From the NCBI RefSeq assembly GCF_036373705.1, contig NC_089850.1, forward strand, positions 28,469,733-28,533,732: DNA of 64,000 nt, given 5' to 3'. Origin of the DNA: Amia ocellicauda. Taxonomy: Eukaryota > Chordata > Actinopteri > Amiiformes > Amiidae. Shown here piece after piece: positions 36,301-49,200 of the stretch; the first letter of the stretch is position 1; each line of letters opens with the position of its first letter. A program made the position numbers and the translations under genes. The notes beneath the pieces were generated by a model, which was given only the letters and a program-made list of their open reading frames with translations, did not search any database and was not told the origin of the DNA.

Positions 36301-37217
36301 CTAGACAAATCAAAGATAAAAAATAAAACAGTGTTAATCATTCCATGGAAACAAAGCTTTCTTATATTTTTATTTGGATTATCCAATTATTTTCAACCCA
36401 ATTTTAAATAGACAATTATTAAAGTTTTCACTTCTATGACCCTGCCTGCTTTTTCAGTAGGGATGAGACAAGTACAAGTCCTCTGACCTGCTTGCCATGA
36501 ACTCTTCCTGCTAGGTTTCCCATTGCAAAGCCCAGAATATCAACTGCCCATCTATCACATCAATCATAGGATCTGATGTACACAGAACGACTAACACCCC
36601 AATGACCAATTATGCGCCACCATCCAGGAACTCCTGGCCTCACTACCAGGGCAACAAAGAGGCATTAGCAGCTCGCCTGTATAGTTGGACTCAATTTTCC
36701 CATTTCTCTGAAGGTCAAGGCTTCTATAGTGACTCCATGAGCAGATGCGAAAGAGACCATGTGAGCGTACCTTCTTTCAGCGGTTTTCAACATGGCCTGC
36801 ATTCTTTCTTCTATTGTTGATTTTATGAGGAACCTATGAACAAAAGTAGGCCTGAAAACAAAAGAAGATGATGTTAAACGTTACAGTATAAGTAAATACC
36901 AAATCTGAACTGGTCTAATATCTATATAAGGTTGTTATAAGGCTACACAATTTCCAGGGAGGCAAAAAGCCATTTAAAGCTTGTAAAAATGTAAACAGCT
37001 GTAATGTTTACACTTGGAAAGTGTCGTTTCTGGCTCCTTCACAACCACAGCCTAATTATAGCCTCTTCGGGCTGCAATAGTACTGGCGTCAGCACTCTTT
37101 CGTTAGTTCCTGTCACACTGACCAGGAAAGAAAAACAAAACACAAACACCCAACACGCGCAATAGCAGCAGTTCACCAGAGGTCAGCACCAATATTTCAC
37201 AAGCCATGACTGATAAA

Positions 37218-37273
<56 letters not shown>

Positions 37274-40200
37274 TGCCTTACAAAAGTATTCAGCTCCTTC
37301 CTCTGGTGTCGCATTTTGTGAAATTACAAAAACTTAATGTTTTATTAAAAATGTGAATACTCATTCGGAAAGACTTTTAAGGGTATGATAAGTTACAGTT
37401 TATGTGAACAAAAACTAAAGAGAAAAAAGGGAAATAAGTTGATTGCATAAGTATTCAGTATTCGTTACACCAAAGGGTTTGAATACTTAAGCAATAATGA
37501 CTTTCCCATTTTTATGTCATATTAATTATCTATTTACTTCTTTCTTTTTGTTTTTGTTTGGATGTGATTGGGAGCCGTTTTGTTTGGTATTTGTCTAATT
37601 ACAATATTTGAATTAGGACGTCCTATGTGCCAGCTCACAGTACACATACATACATATATATCTAACTATAACCATTCGAGAATACAGATTGCAGTGAAAA
37701 ATGTTATGTGATGTTATGTGATGTTACAAAAATTGTCTAAATGTGAAAGTGAAAAAAGCCAGCGCTGGGTGTTTACTTTGTCTGCCCGATGCGATGCACT
37801 CTGCCGATGGCCTGCAGCTCGTGCGCGGGGTTCAGGATGGGCTCCACCAGCAGGACGTGAGTGGCTTCGATTATGTTCAAGCCGTTGGAACCGGTGTGCA
37901 GAGGAAGCAGTAAGATGTTGATTTTCTCCTCATATTTGAATGACGACAGATTCTCCTGGAAGATGAAGATGAAGATGATAATGATTTTTTTAATGATAAT
38001 GAACAGACATAAAAAGTACACTCAATTTTTATGATTCTGGTAAGAAGCAATAAAGAGATCTGGTCTTATTTAAGATTGAATTAAACTTGAATCACCTGGA
38101 ATTTATGAATCCCATTGATCTGGGAGAAATCCATATTGTTGTCATATAGAGCTTGAGCAATGATATCCAGTACTCCTTGCCACTGTAATATAGTCCGCCA
38201 ATTAAAAACAAGAATAGCAATGTATTAAACAAACAAAAACAAAAATACAAAAGTAAAGTTGATTTTGTAAATAAAAGTACATTTTCTAACTTTAATTTCT
38301 TAATCCTCAATTAAAGGCATCACTTTTTAAAATGGCATCACATTAAGTAAATATGTATTTGTAAATAATATTTAGTAAAAACAGTTAAAAAACAAAGTTA
38401 AAAAAAACAAAATGCATTTAATATCAAAGTATAAACATTGTTCACTGAGACTCTTTGGCTGTTTTCCAAATTTATCAAGATCTTGTGAGCAGGACTCTCC
38501 CTGTAACAGGTAAAATGTATTTTTCAGAGTCCCTAGCGCTCAGTAATTTCTCAGATTAAACACTGCGCTGTGAGTTTAATCACAGTAACACCAGTAGCCG
38601 CTGAAGACAGCTCCACCTCTGATATCCCCCCTGGCTCCGCACAGTGTGAATATGGCCACACATCAAGGATAGCTCTCAGCACTGAAACCTGCTTAGTGAA
38701 AACATGAGTCAGTGCGATGGCATGAATTGAAATACGCTTGTCAGATTTATTTTTAATGATAGTGCTGGTGAAATACACTACGCCTGCTCCAATGAAAAGG
38801 TTCACCCAATAGACCCCCTTACCAAACTTAATCTCATATGATCTCATTTTGGGAGACGGTGTTCAAGGGCAACTGCTTTTATCATTCAACCAAAGGATAT
38901 TTAAGTACCGTGGAGAAGACTAATGATTTGGCAGCAGGGTCTGTCATATGGATCTTCTTTAAAGCTCTGACTACCGCTTCAACTTTGGTGGAATGGCTGC
39001 CCTGCAGGAAAGAAAGCGTGGTTATTAAACAAATACAAAATAATGAGATTACAATGTTATGACAAGGATCGGAATTATATTCTTGCTGGTGTCCCTTTAT
39101 TATACAAAGAGTTATATTTCTGAGAGCTTATTCATTAGCAAGCAGTCAGGTGCTAGTTATAGGCTGGTGGCACTTCTTAAGGATTCCAGTCAAATCCACT
39201 GGAGTAATAAGATTGTACTGGACACCATGAAAATCTATTTTTCAAGTTAAAACCATCCACAGCATCCTAATAGTGATTGTGGCTCAATTAATCTTAAAGT
39301 GATTACTGAGATAGATGGCTAGTCCTGACAATGTGTATTTACATGATTAAAAGTATAGAACCTCAATCTGTTCAAATATTTTAAGATTCCTACAAATAAA
39401 TGTTTGGCTAATATCTGTTGTTTTTTGTATTGTAAACATGTCCTTTATCACTGTAGGAAAACCACATTCTCTGGAGAAATACAGCAGTTCTCACACTAGG
39501 AAGCAAGCGAATGTAAAACAACAGCAACAACTAAACATGTGTATGGCATTTGTTACTGTGTACACTTGTAGACATATTATTAGGCAAATATATGATCTTT
39601 TTTGTAAAAAGCCTCCGTGATAACCAGAGTTGGGGGTAACGCATTAGCAACGTAACACGCTACTCTAATAATATTACTTATCTTAATAACGAGTTAATAT
39701 AACACGTTATAGTTGTAATTTGAGTAATAATATTAGTTACTTTTTGTAAAAATAATAAGCGAGAGGTTTCTCACTACATTCTTCTAAATGATGTGGTGTT
39801 TAAATCAGAAGCAAGTAGAAGTAAATTCAATAAGACTTATTTACTCATGTGCACCATATCAAAAGCACAAAAACAGTCCGCACAGCATGTAATGTCTATG
39901 CATTTCTCCTTGGAGAAACTGTCAATCATTTTTTTATGCAGCCGATCAGTTGCAGAAGACACTTCAGTCTTCTGATGCGCCCAATCGCCTTCTTCATTTA
40001 TAACAGTAAGGGGGGAACTTTTTTCGTTCAAGGTTCATGTTGTCTAATACAGACAGCAGTGCATGCCTTTGGCAAGATGTCACTTATATTTCTATGTAGA
40101 TATATATTAAAATCTCAATTAAAGTAAATGATTAGGCTAAGTGCTGTTAGTTTTGTGAATTATTATAGTGAAGCTAGAACATTGCAATATTTCGTTTGAT

Positions 40201-43200
40201 TATAAAGTGTTGATTTTATTTTGTACCTTAACAGCCTCCTTAGCAGTGAATTCCATGTAGGAGATGTTGCGCAGTGATCTCTACTGAGCTTCCACTTTAT
40301 TTGTATTTACTGTGTTAATTGTTACCCAATTTAGAGCAGACTACTGGCAGATTACTTTGTTTTCTATTATTGCTGAGCACTTGTAATGAAGTTGCCGATT
40401 AATAAAATGTGTGTGGAAGTAAGATAATATCGTCCAGCCGGATCCATTCACAGTTTTCTACACTACTGACCCGAGAACCAAGGTAACCCACGGCTTTAAG
40501 TTACACTATTTGTTTGGCACACATTTAAAACACGCATTACCAGACTATGGAGATTAGTCACTTTGCACAGGGCAAAAGGAAGCAAAGTATCGGGTAATAT
40601 AACGCGCTACATTTTAAATGAACTAATATGTAATACTAATATTACTTTTTTCTCAAAAAACGAATAACGACTAATATTATTAAGTTTTATCAGTAACGAC
40701 CCCAACACTGGTGATAACGAATACTGCAATTATTTGGTAACTTTAGCAAATTCAATTGAGAACCCAGTTCTTACTTTTTGTACAATTACAAATTGGCCTA
40801 GAGGTACTGCAAGACAGCACAGACAATACACCAAAACACCATAGACTACTATTACTACTAATAATACTGTACATAATGGACGGCTTCCATTAAGAGAAGC
40901 TAAAAGCACAGTGAGATAAAGGTGTGTGTATGAAAAAGGTGACAGGTCACTGACAGGCCACCGACAGGCCACTGATACCTTGACTGGGATTTCCTGTCCT
41001 TCACTGGCGGTCTCGGCTGTGAAAACATAGGAGATCTCGGTGTGGGAGGTTGTCTGTCTGCAGATGGCACACTTGATGGCCCTCCTGCGGGTGCCCACGC
41101 TGTACTGCTCCACGATGATGGCGATGCACTCATTGCAGAAGCAGTGGCCACAGGTCAACACTGCCCACTGGGGGAAACAGAATTAAATGCTCACATTTCT
41201 GAATTTTCCAAAATTTTCCCCGTATATACAACTGTAAAGAAACATATGGTTGAGCTAAATTCAGGGAATAAAATGTCCCAGCTCTGATATTCCCCTGAAG
41301 AAATGTTAATTATGGCTGATGAATTAAATGAATATTAAATAGATTATAAATGGGGAAAGGTCAATTGCCAGCTTTGAAGCCTGATTATTCTTCAAATGTC
41401 AATTGATTCTGTAATGCGGCGTCTGAAAAAAGCCCGCTGACACATCCTCAGTAACAGAATTAGCTCACACTCCACGTTTGCATCACATTGTTTTTTTAGT
41501 TTGTTTCTTTATTTATCTTGAAAAATTGTCTCCAGCTTGCAGTCTCCTCCTCATTTCTGATTTGCAGAGGCGTTAATGTTATACTCACTGGGCACTGGGC
41601 AAAGTTAAAACAGAAATAATGATTATGGTTTAAACCAGGGATCTAACTTTAGCTTTCATGGCCTTTATTTTTTGTATTTTGAAACTGATGTTCCTTTTCA
41701 ACCAAAGAAGCCATCACACTAGGGCTGACTTTTACTCAAGCTTTAACCCTGACCCTAACATGAACCAACAGCCCAGGCTGCATGCAAACCAAAGCCTTAT
41801 CCTTTACCCAGACACATTATGCCTAGCTCACCAGTCAGTACATCTACTACACTGTTTACACAAGACCTAGAGAGATGCGATATTAATGGACTGTGAACGA
41901 GATCTGTTGATGTGCTCATTCTAAAGTGTTATTTTCTCTGACCTCCCTCAATGCCTGGCAAAAGATAAAACGAAGAAAAAAGCAAACAAACAAAAGAGAA
42001 GGCCACTCAATCCAGCACGCGCTGAAGAGTACAATACTACAGTCATCATGGCAGCACTAAACTTAGAGGAGATGCGGATTAAAGCATGTCAAACTGCTGC
42101 TTACAGCATACCTGCTGTGCATGGACACAATACAGATGTATAGATGCACCTGTGTATATTCAGTTTTACAAGCACACTCTAGAGTTACAATAGCTGTACA
42201 CCAATCAGCCATAACATTATGACCACTGACAGGTGAAATGAATAACACTGATAATCTCGTTATCATGGCACCTGTCAGTGGGTGGGATATATTAGGCAGC
42301 AAGTGAACATTTTGTCCTCAAAGTTGATGTGTTAGAAGCAGGAAAAATGGGCAAGCGTAAGGATCTGAGCGACTTTGACAAGGGCCAAATTGTGATGGCT
42401 AGACGACTGGGTCAGAGCATCTCCAAAACTGCAGCTCTTGTGGGGTGTTCCCGGTCTGCAGTGGTCAGTACCTATCAAAAGTGGTCCAAGGAAGGAAAAG
42501 CGGTGAACTGGCGACAGGGTCATGGGCGTCCAAAGGCTCATTGATGCACGTGGGGAGCGAAGGCTGGCCCGTGTGGTCCGATCCAACAGATGAGCTACTG
42601 TAGCTCAAATTGCTGAAAAAGTTAATGCTGCTTCTGACAGAAAGGTGTCAGAAAACACAGTGCATCGCAGTTTGTTACGTATGGGGCTGCGTAGCCGCAG
42701 ACCAGTCAGGGTGCCCATGCTGACCCCTGTCCACTGCCGAAAGCGACTACAATGGGCACGAGAGCATCAGAACTGGACCACGGAGCAATGGAGGAAAGTG
42801 GCCTGGTCTGATGAATCATGAGTTCAAGGTGTTGACTTGGCCTCCAAATTCCCCAGATCTCAATCCAATCAAGCATCTGTGGGATGTGCTGGACAAACAA
42901 GTCCGATCCATGGAGGCCCCACCTCGCAACTTACAGGACTTAAAGGATCTGCTGCTAACGGCTTGGTGCCAGATACCACAGCACACCTTCAGAGGTCTAG
43001 TGGAGTCCACGCCTCAACGGGTCAGGGCTGTTTTGGCGGCAAAAGGGGGACCTACACAATATTAGGCAGGTGGTCATAATGTTATGGCTGATCGGTGTAT
43101 GTTGCGCTAGGTTTGGAGCCACTGTATACCTTCCTGAGTGAGGCTGTGATTTCCATGTATGTGACTTTACCTGCTGGCCCAGTGGTCGTGCACAGATGGG

Positions 43201-46200
43201 ACACGGCTCTGGATTGAGGCCTCCAGTGGATTTATCTTGTGACTGTGAAACAAAATTCAAACACTCATTACCAAATATATACATTGAAAAGTACTTATTA
43301 TCAGTTTATATTATGACCAAACTAAATACATTACTACTTACTCACAATTTCTCTCTACATTCATAAACATTGATCAACATTAATTTAAGTATAATTTCTG
43401 GGTGAAATTGAAGGATCTTATATATGTATTTGTGTAGTTTCTGTGCACATGCCTATTGGAAGAGACATTTTTAATCATTATTCCTATTTTTTCTAATAGG
43501 AAAGAGTACTCATACTCACTGTGTATTTTAGTAAAATAAAAAAGCACACCCTATTATTAAATATGTACTAACTATCAGTGTCTAATTACACATTTATAGG
43601 TCACATTTTATATTGTAATTCATAATTGTTGGGGAAACAAGTGACTATGGCAGGAGGTAAACACCTTGAAGACACAAGCTAACGCCAATCTCAATAAACC
43701 TTCAAATAATACAGACTTTAAAGGAGATCGGCACTCCCACATGTGATGGACTCCTACCTTCTCAAGGTTGGTGAGGTACAGAAGCTGTCCTAGTTTCTTC
43801 TGCAACTGGGATTTTGCAACAGCCCTATCGTTGAGAAGTTTCACTCTGTTCTGCTCCACCTAAAACAAATGACATTCTTACACCACATGCACAGCAGACT
43901 TACTGAAGCTTGTCATCCTGTGTAAAGATGGTGAACTATGTGCAGGTTTGGTAAGCCATTGTCACATTTACCTCATGAGGCTCAATGATGTGCAGCACTT
44001 TGGGCTTGGGTTCATCAGGGTGGCGCACACGCAGGCGCTCCGTTGCCATCCCCAGCTCATCGATAGCTGAAACATGGTCCCTCAGCACCATCCAGTATTC
44101 GTGCAGCAACTGAACACAAACAGAGGCAGCAGACACTTAACACAAAGTTCACTGGACCGCAGAAGAACAAAGCAGAGTGCATTTCTTATTTCAATTGGGA
44201 TCAAACAAATAAAACCTGCATAGCAAGAATCTCCTTTTATTAAATCATGGCCATATTAGACATTGGAAAGTACTGATAAACGTTTTTCAAAACAGAACAT
44301 TAAAATTTCAGTATTTCACATGACCTTGAGAACGTGGCATCACAGATTCAACTGTTGGCTTAAATATCCTTAGTCAGACATATCAGGAATTTCTCACAGG
44401 CGGCACTTCCTTTAAACTTACACTCACGATCAAAACCAACAGGGACCTCTGTGTGATACACGCATAAACACCCCCTCCAACATCCTTTAATTAAAGATGG
44501 AGGATGAGGGAAATCTGAGGGTTACTCAATTTAAAGGCTCTTAGCTGAGCCAGTCTCCTCCCTTGATTCACTTCATAATGACCAAGGTCAGTCTTACAAT
44601 ACTGAAAATGGTTTATTACCTATATAATAAAAATGACCAATCTAAGATCGAAAAAAAGAGACTAAAAATACCAGAAACCAACTGATATTGATTCCCCTCG
44701 TGACAGGAAGACAAGACGCATACAAATTTAGAAATAATCAAGTCTTGAATAGCTTCCTCCATTGAAAGCAGGGCATACTTTGTATTCTTTCTTCCAGCTT
44801 TCGAACAGCTCCATAAAGGTGTTTCCCTCCTCTATGAGGCCTGCTTCCATGCGGCGAGCCTTGGCAAAGGAGAGGACGGCCTTCAGGGCACGCTCTGTCT
44901 CGCTGGTCGCCCACAGACCACGGCTGGTCGTCGGCAAGCGGTCATCCACCAGCCCCTCCTCGTCCTCAATCATCTCCTCAAAGATTGCCGTCTGTCCTTT
45001 GACACTGTAATGGCCACCAATCAGGCATGTTCAATGTGTTTTATACAAGCAGGGAGATATCACATACCATAAAACTTAAATTAAACGCCCCTGGCGTTTA
45101 TTCCAAATAACTGCAAGAAGACCGGCAACTGTATTAAACACTCATCAATAAAAAGACATCACGGACTCATGCAGGGTAAGAAGAGCCTGAAAACACTGCT
45201 TCATTGCAGAAGTAGGCTAATAGGCCAGGCTTTTATTTATTTATTTAAAAAAATATTATTATTTGTTATTAATTTGGTTTCCAAAGATGCAAACAGATCA
45301 CATTCAATGTATGGTGAACTACACACTGGATTGAAAACAAGATACCGGTAAATTGTGTTAGCAGGCTAAGAGTCGATATACTGTGATATACTGTGGAAAT
45401 ACGCTTTAAACCAAACCAGCAACATTATACTTCATGAATGCATTGTTTATGTCACAATTGACAGTTAGTTCAATCACTACAATTAATACCAATACAAATA
45501 TAGAGCAATATATATATATATATATATAGTTAAAGTGAGAAATAATAAAAACACATGTGAAGGTATTTTTTTAATTAATATACGGTGTATATATATATTT
45601 ATTGAAAACAAGAAAGACTAAAAATAAAAATAAAAGTTTACATAAATATGTTGTGGAAGGTTCTTTCAAATGTGTTAATGCATCTTTAAAAACTATCGAT
45701 TCTACTGTCAATGATTCCACTAGCAAGCACTCTAATAATAATGATTCTAATAAAAACAGTGATGAATAAAAAAAAAAATGCATCTGGAATTGAGTGCTTT
45801 TCAAACTACAGAGATGGTGTTGTTTTCATTTAAATTCTGATAGTTCTATAATTTAGGTGGAAGTAGGAAAACATATTTGGCAGCCCATGTGTTTTCATGC
45901 TGGGCTTTTCTTTATACTGGAGAGACAACTTTATCTTTAAAGTCTGTGGCACAGTTTTAAAGGAAGCTATATTCTAAACTATTAATAAGATTGGATTGAG
46001 CAAAATACAGCCAAGCATTCTGTACAGCATCTTCTGCATCCAAATACTGGACATGTTCTGTGTAGCAGCGTATAACATGAAGATCATAGCTGTTTATACT
46101 TACGTGTGAGAAAAGAGCTTGGATTCATAATCAGTGAAAAGTTCATCGGTTCTGCAAAACACACAACTAGAAAACAAAATATTGTGGAGGTTAGCATATT

Positions 46201-49200
46201 TTTTTTGTTAATGAGACTCACTGTCTCTGCTTTGGCAGAGGACTAATCAGTGAGGCTACAGAGCTTTTATGGGGAACAGATGCAGTCTGGTACTAGTGGT
46301 ACAGAGCTTTACAAATAAAAAAATAAAAAAAGAGACCAGTGATGTAGGTGTCAGTCAGAATGATGTCTATTCATGGCACTGTGGAACATATTTTTAACAG
46401 CAGCATCCGACTGCCTCATCCTTACAGGTCCACATGATGATAGAGTACAGTAAGGACATGTATTTTATAGGTTATGGAGTGTCAAGAGGCATCAAAGGAA
46501 TATAAAAAGAGGTTTAAATTCAGAGATCAAATGGACCATTTCCAACAGTGGTACCTGTTAAATACTTAATAGCTTTAGATATAACAACTGTGAGAGACCA
46601 TACTTTATAACATTTACCTAACTACAATCCAACAAAATGAAATTAGTATTCCACATAAGCAGTGTAGTGCACTTTTACCCTTAAGTTTGCCTTCAGTTAT
46701 AAAATGAAACATTTGGGAACAAAAAAAAAGTTCAAGCAGACTGTTTAGGGTGAAAAGGGCTGATACACTTTTTCAGAAGCATCCCAGTTATTAGGAAAGA
46801 ACACAGATATTAGGAGCTGTTTAAGTGTTACATTTAGGAATGGCTCCGTTACATATAGTCTCTCAGTACATTTCACATGGTGATGCTTACATCATGGGAG
46901 CTAGGAAAAAAATTAAAAATAAAGTTAATCTGTCACCACTTTTCAGTTCAAAGCCTACTTGTTGAGGGGCAGGCGGACTGGTCTCAGGTGACAGATGGTG
47001 GTCTCCTCAATGACTGCCCGTGAGGGTGGGCCCTCCAGTTTCTTCACACCATCACGGACAGCTTTCTGGGCCTTGATCAAGTCATCCATCTGTGAGCTCA
47101 GCAGGAACTGCAGACCTCTGCTGTCCCGGAACCTGGAAAGACCATGTGATAGAGCCGGTATGAACCAGACACACACATCTGTCTCTGCAAGGCCATGGGA
47201 CACCAAGTCCGGCCTGCTGCACAGAGGCGTGTGTTTTCTGTGAGCTCTGTATAAATGCCAAGGTCGCTCTTGCCTAAATGGTAATGTTGCGTTGAAAAGA
47301 AAGGAAGTCCAAGACACTTACTTGTCAGCCATGGACAGTTTGCTGGCCTGTTGCTTGTAGTTGCAGGTCAATTCGTTCTGAACGCGAAGCACCAGGTCAT
47401 CATCGACGGCATACTGAAGTGCTCGCTGAATGACATCCAGCCACCAAGGAGAACCCGGATGGATCTACAGCACAGGACACTAAATCGGTACACCAATCTG
47501 AATAAAGCCATCATAATGGGTCTCCAGGAGATATACAGTGTGTGGATATGAATCATTAGTTCACCTTAATATATAAACTCAACCAAACTGTGATTACTTA
47601 CTGAGTTAAATTAAGGAAATTAAATGTGAAAGGTTAACCACGAAAAAAAACGTAGCTTAGCAGTCTCTTGTGCCATAACTTAGAAATCCGCTGTTTAAAC
47701 AAATCAGCTGGAAGATAGGCAAACATTCTCAATATTTGATTTAGAGAAGGAACTACCATTGCACGGCCCTTCGTCATATAAATCAATATGCCAAATAGTA
47801 TTTGGACCTCTACTGTGGTATTGCTGTCTTGTGCACCCTGTGGATCAATTACATTTAGAATCTATCTTATCATATCCTGTGTCACAATAAACCATTTTTG
47901 AATTCCACGTAGATGTAACCACCGATAACCCTGCATCTGTCCAGATTTCTCAGTTTCATTTTGTATAAACGTCATCACTCGAACCAAGTCCGAATAGTGT
48001 GTTCTCCTGTATTCTCCAAAACTCTCTCAAAGTTTTGTAACTTATAATAACACTGTGGCCATGTACTAACATTGCCAACATCTTATTATTAAACACAAGT
48101 CTGAAGCACAATCTTACAAGATCTGCTATTTGAGGCATATTATAGATTGAGGCACAATGCATCTCCCTCACATTTGCATTTGGTGGAGCTACATGATTGG
48201 AGTTTTAAACTGGCAATTTCAAGTTTTTAAGTTGAAATGTCATTAAGTCGAAATTTAGTTTTTTAAACTCGAAATTTTGAAAGCTGAATTTAAAAGTAAA
48301 AAATATAACGTTTTTTTTTTTTTTTTTTCACGGGGCCCCAGGGCTCTTCCGTAGTTTCCTAATGCCTCTAGGTGTATAATGAATATTACCTCCTACCTGC
48401 CCAATGACTTGATTTCATGACTTGATGGGCTGAAGTTATTATTCCTGTTTGCTGGCATATTGATTATTACATTGTTTTATACAGGTGAAATTGCATCAAC
48501 AGCATTTCTCTTAAATGTATAAATGTATCTGTGTTGGGGAAAAATAAATCCACCACCAAGGCCTGATGTTTCTTCATTTTGTTACATTGTATTCTGCTGA
48601 ATAACTGCAGACTAAAATATAACAAAATACAGAAACGCTAAGGCTTCTGGTGCACTTTCATATGGTAATGTTTGTTTTAATTAGTTTTCTCCAGAATTAA
48701 AAGTAATTAATTGGTTTCGTTCTGTGCGGAAGTTAATTATTCTTGTTTGATAGCACATTGAGTACCCTTTATTTGCCTGTATACTTCTGATTGTTGTACA
48801 GAAGATACCACACAGCTATTGTATTCCGCTATTGTTTTTAAAGGTAATCTGTGTTTGACATCAGCATGTTTTTGGGATATTGTTTCTATACCTGTTGCAA
48901 TAATTTAATTTACCATTTGTTTCGCAGTGTCATTAATGCGTTCATTTTTAATGTTACATAAAAAGTGTGTGTTTTCTTAATTTCGTGTCAGGGTTTATTC
49001 ACTATAAAACTCACTTGATTTGGTCTGTGCATTTTTTCATTATTATTATTATTTTTTTTTAAATATATATTTGAACATATCCCTCATTTTCAGTACCCCC
49101 AGTAGAAAAATCCCCCGTCTGTCGCTATTGTTTATTGTATGATGGTAATAAAATAATATGGAGAAACAGGTGATATGGAAGATCCGCAGACTCAGTGAAG

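Noticed and set aside
39837..40031. 64-codon frame inside the hAT element, considered as a transposase remnant
   Set aside because: It lacks any hAT motif that I can recognise, such as a BED finger or the RW-containing C-terminal dimerisation region.
45660..45780. Apparent repeats of GATTCTA near a shprh intron frame
   Set aside because: The period is irregular, so no tandem array could be defined.
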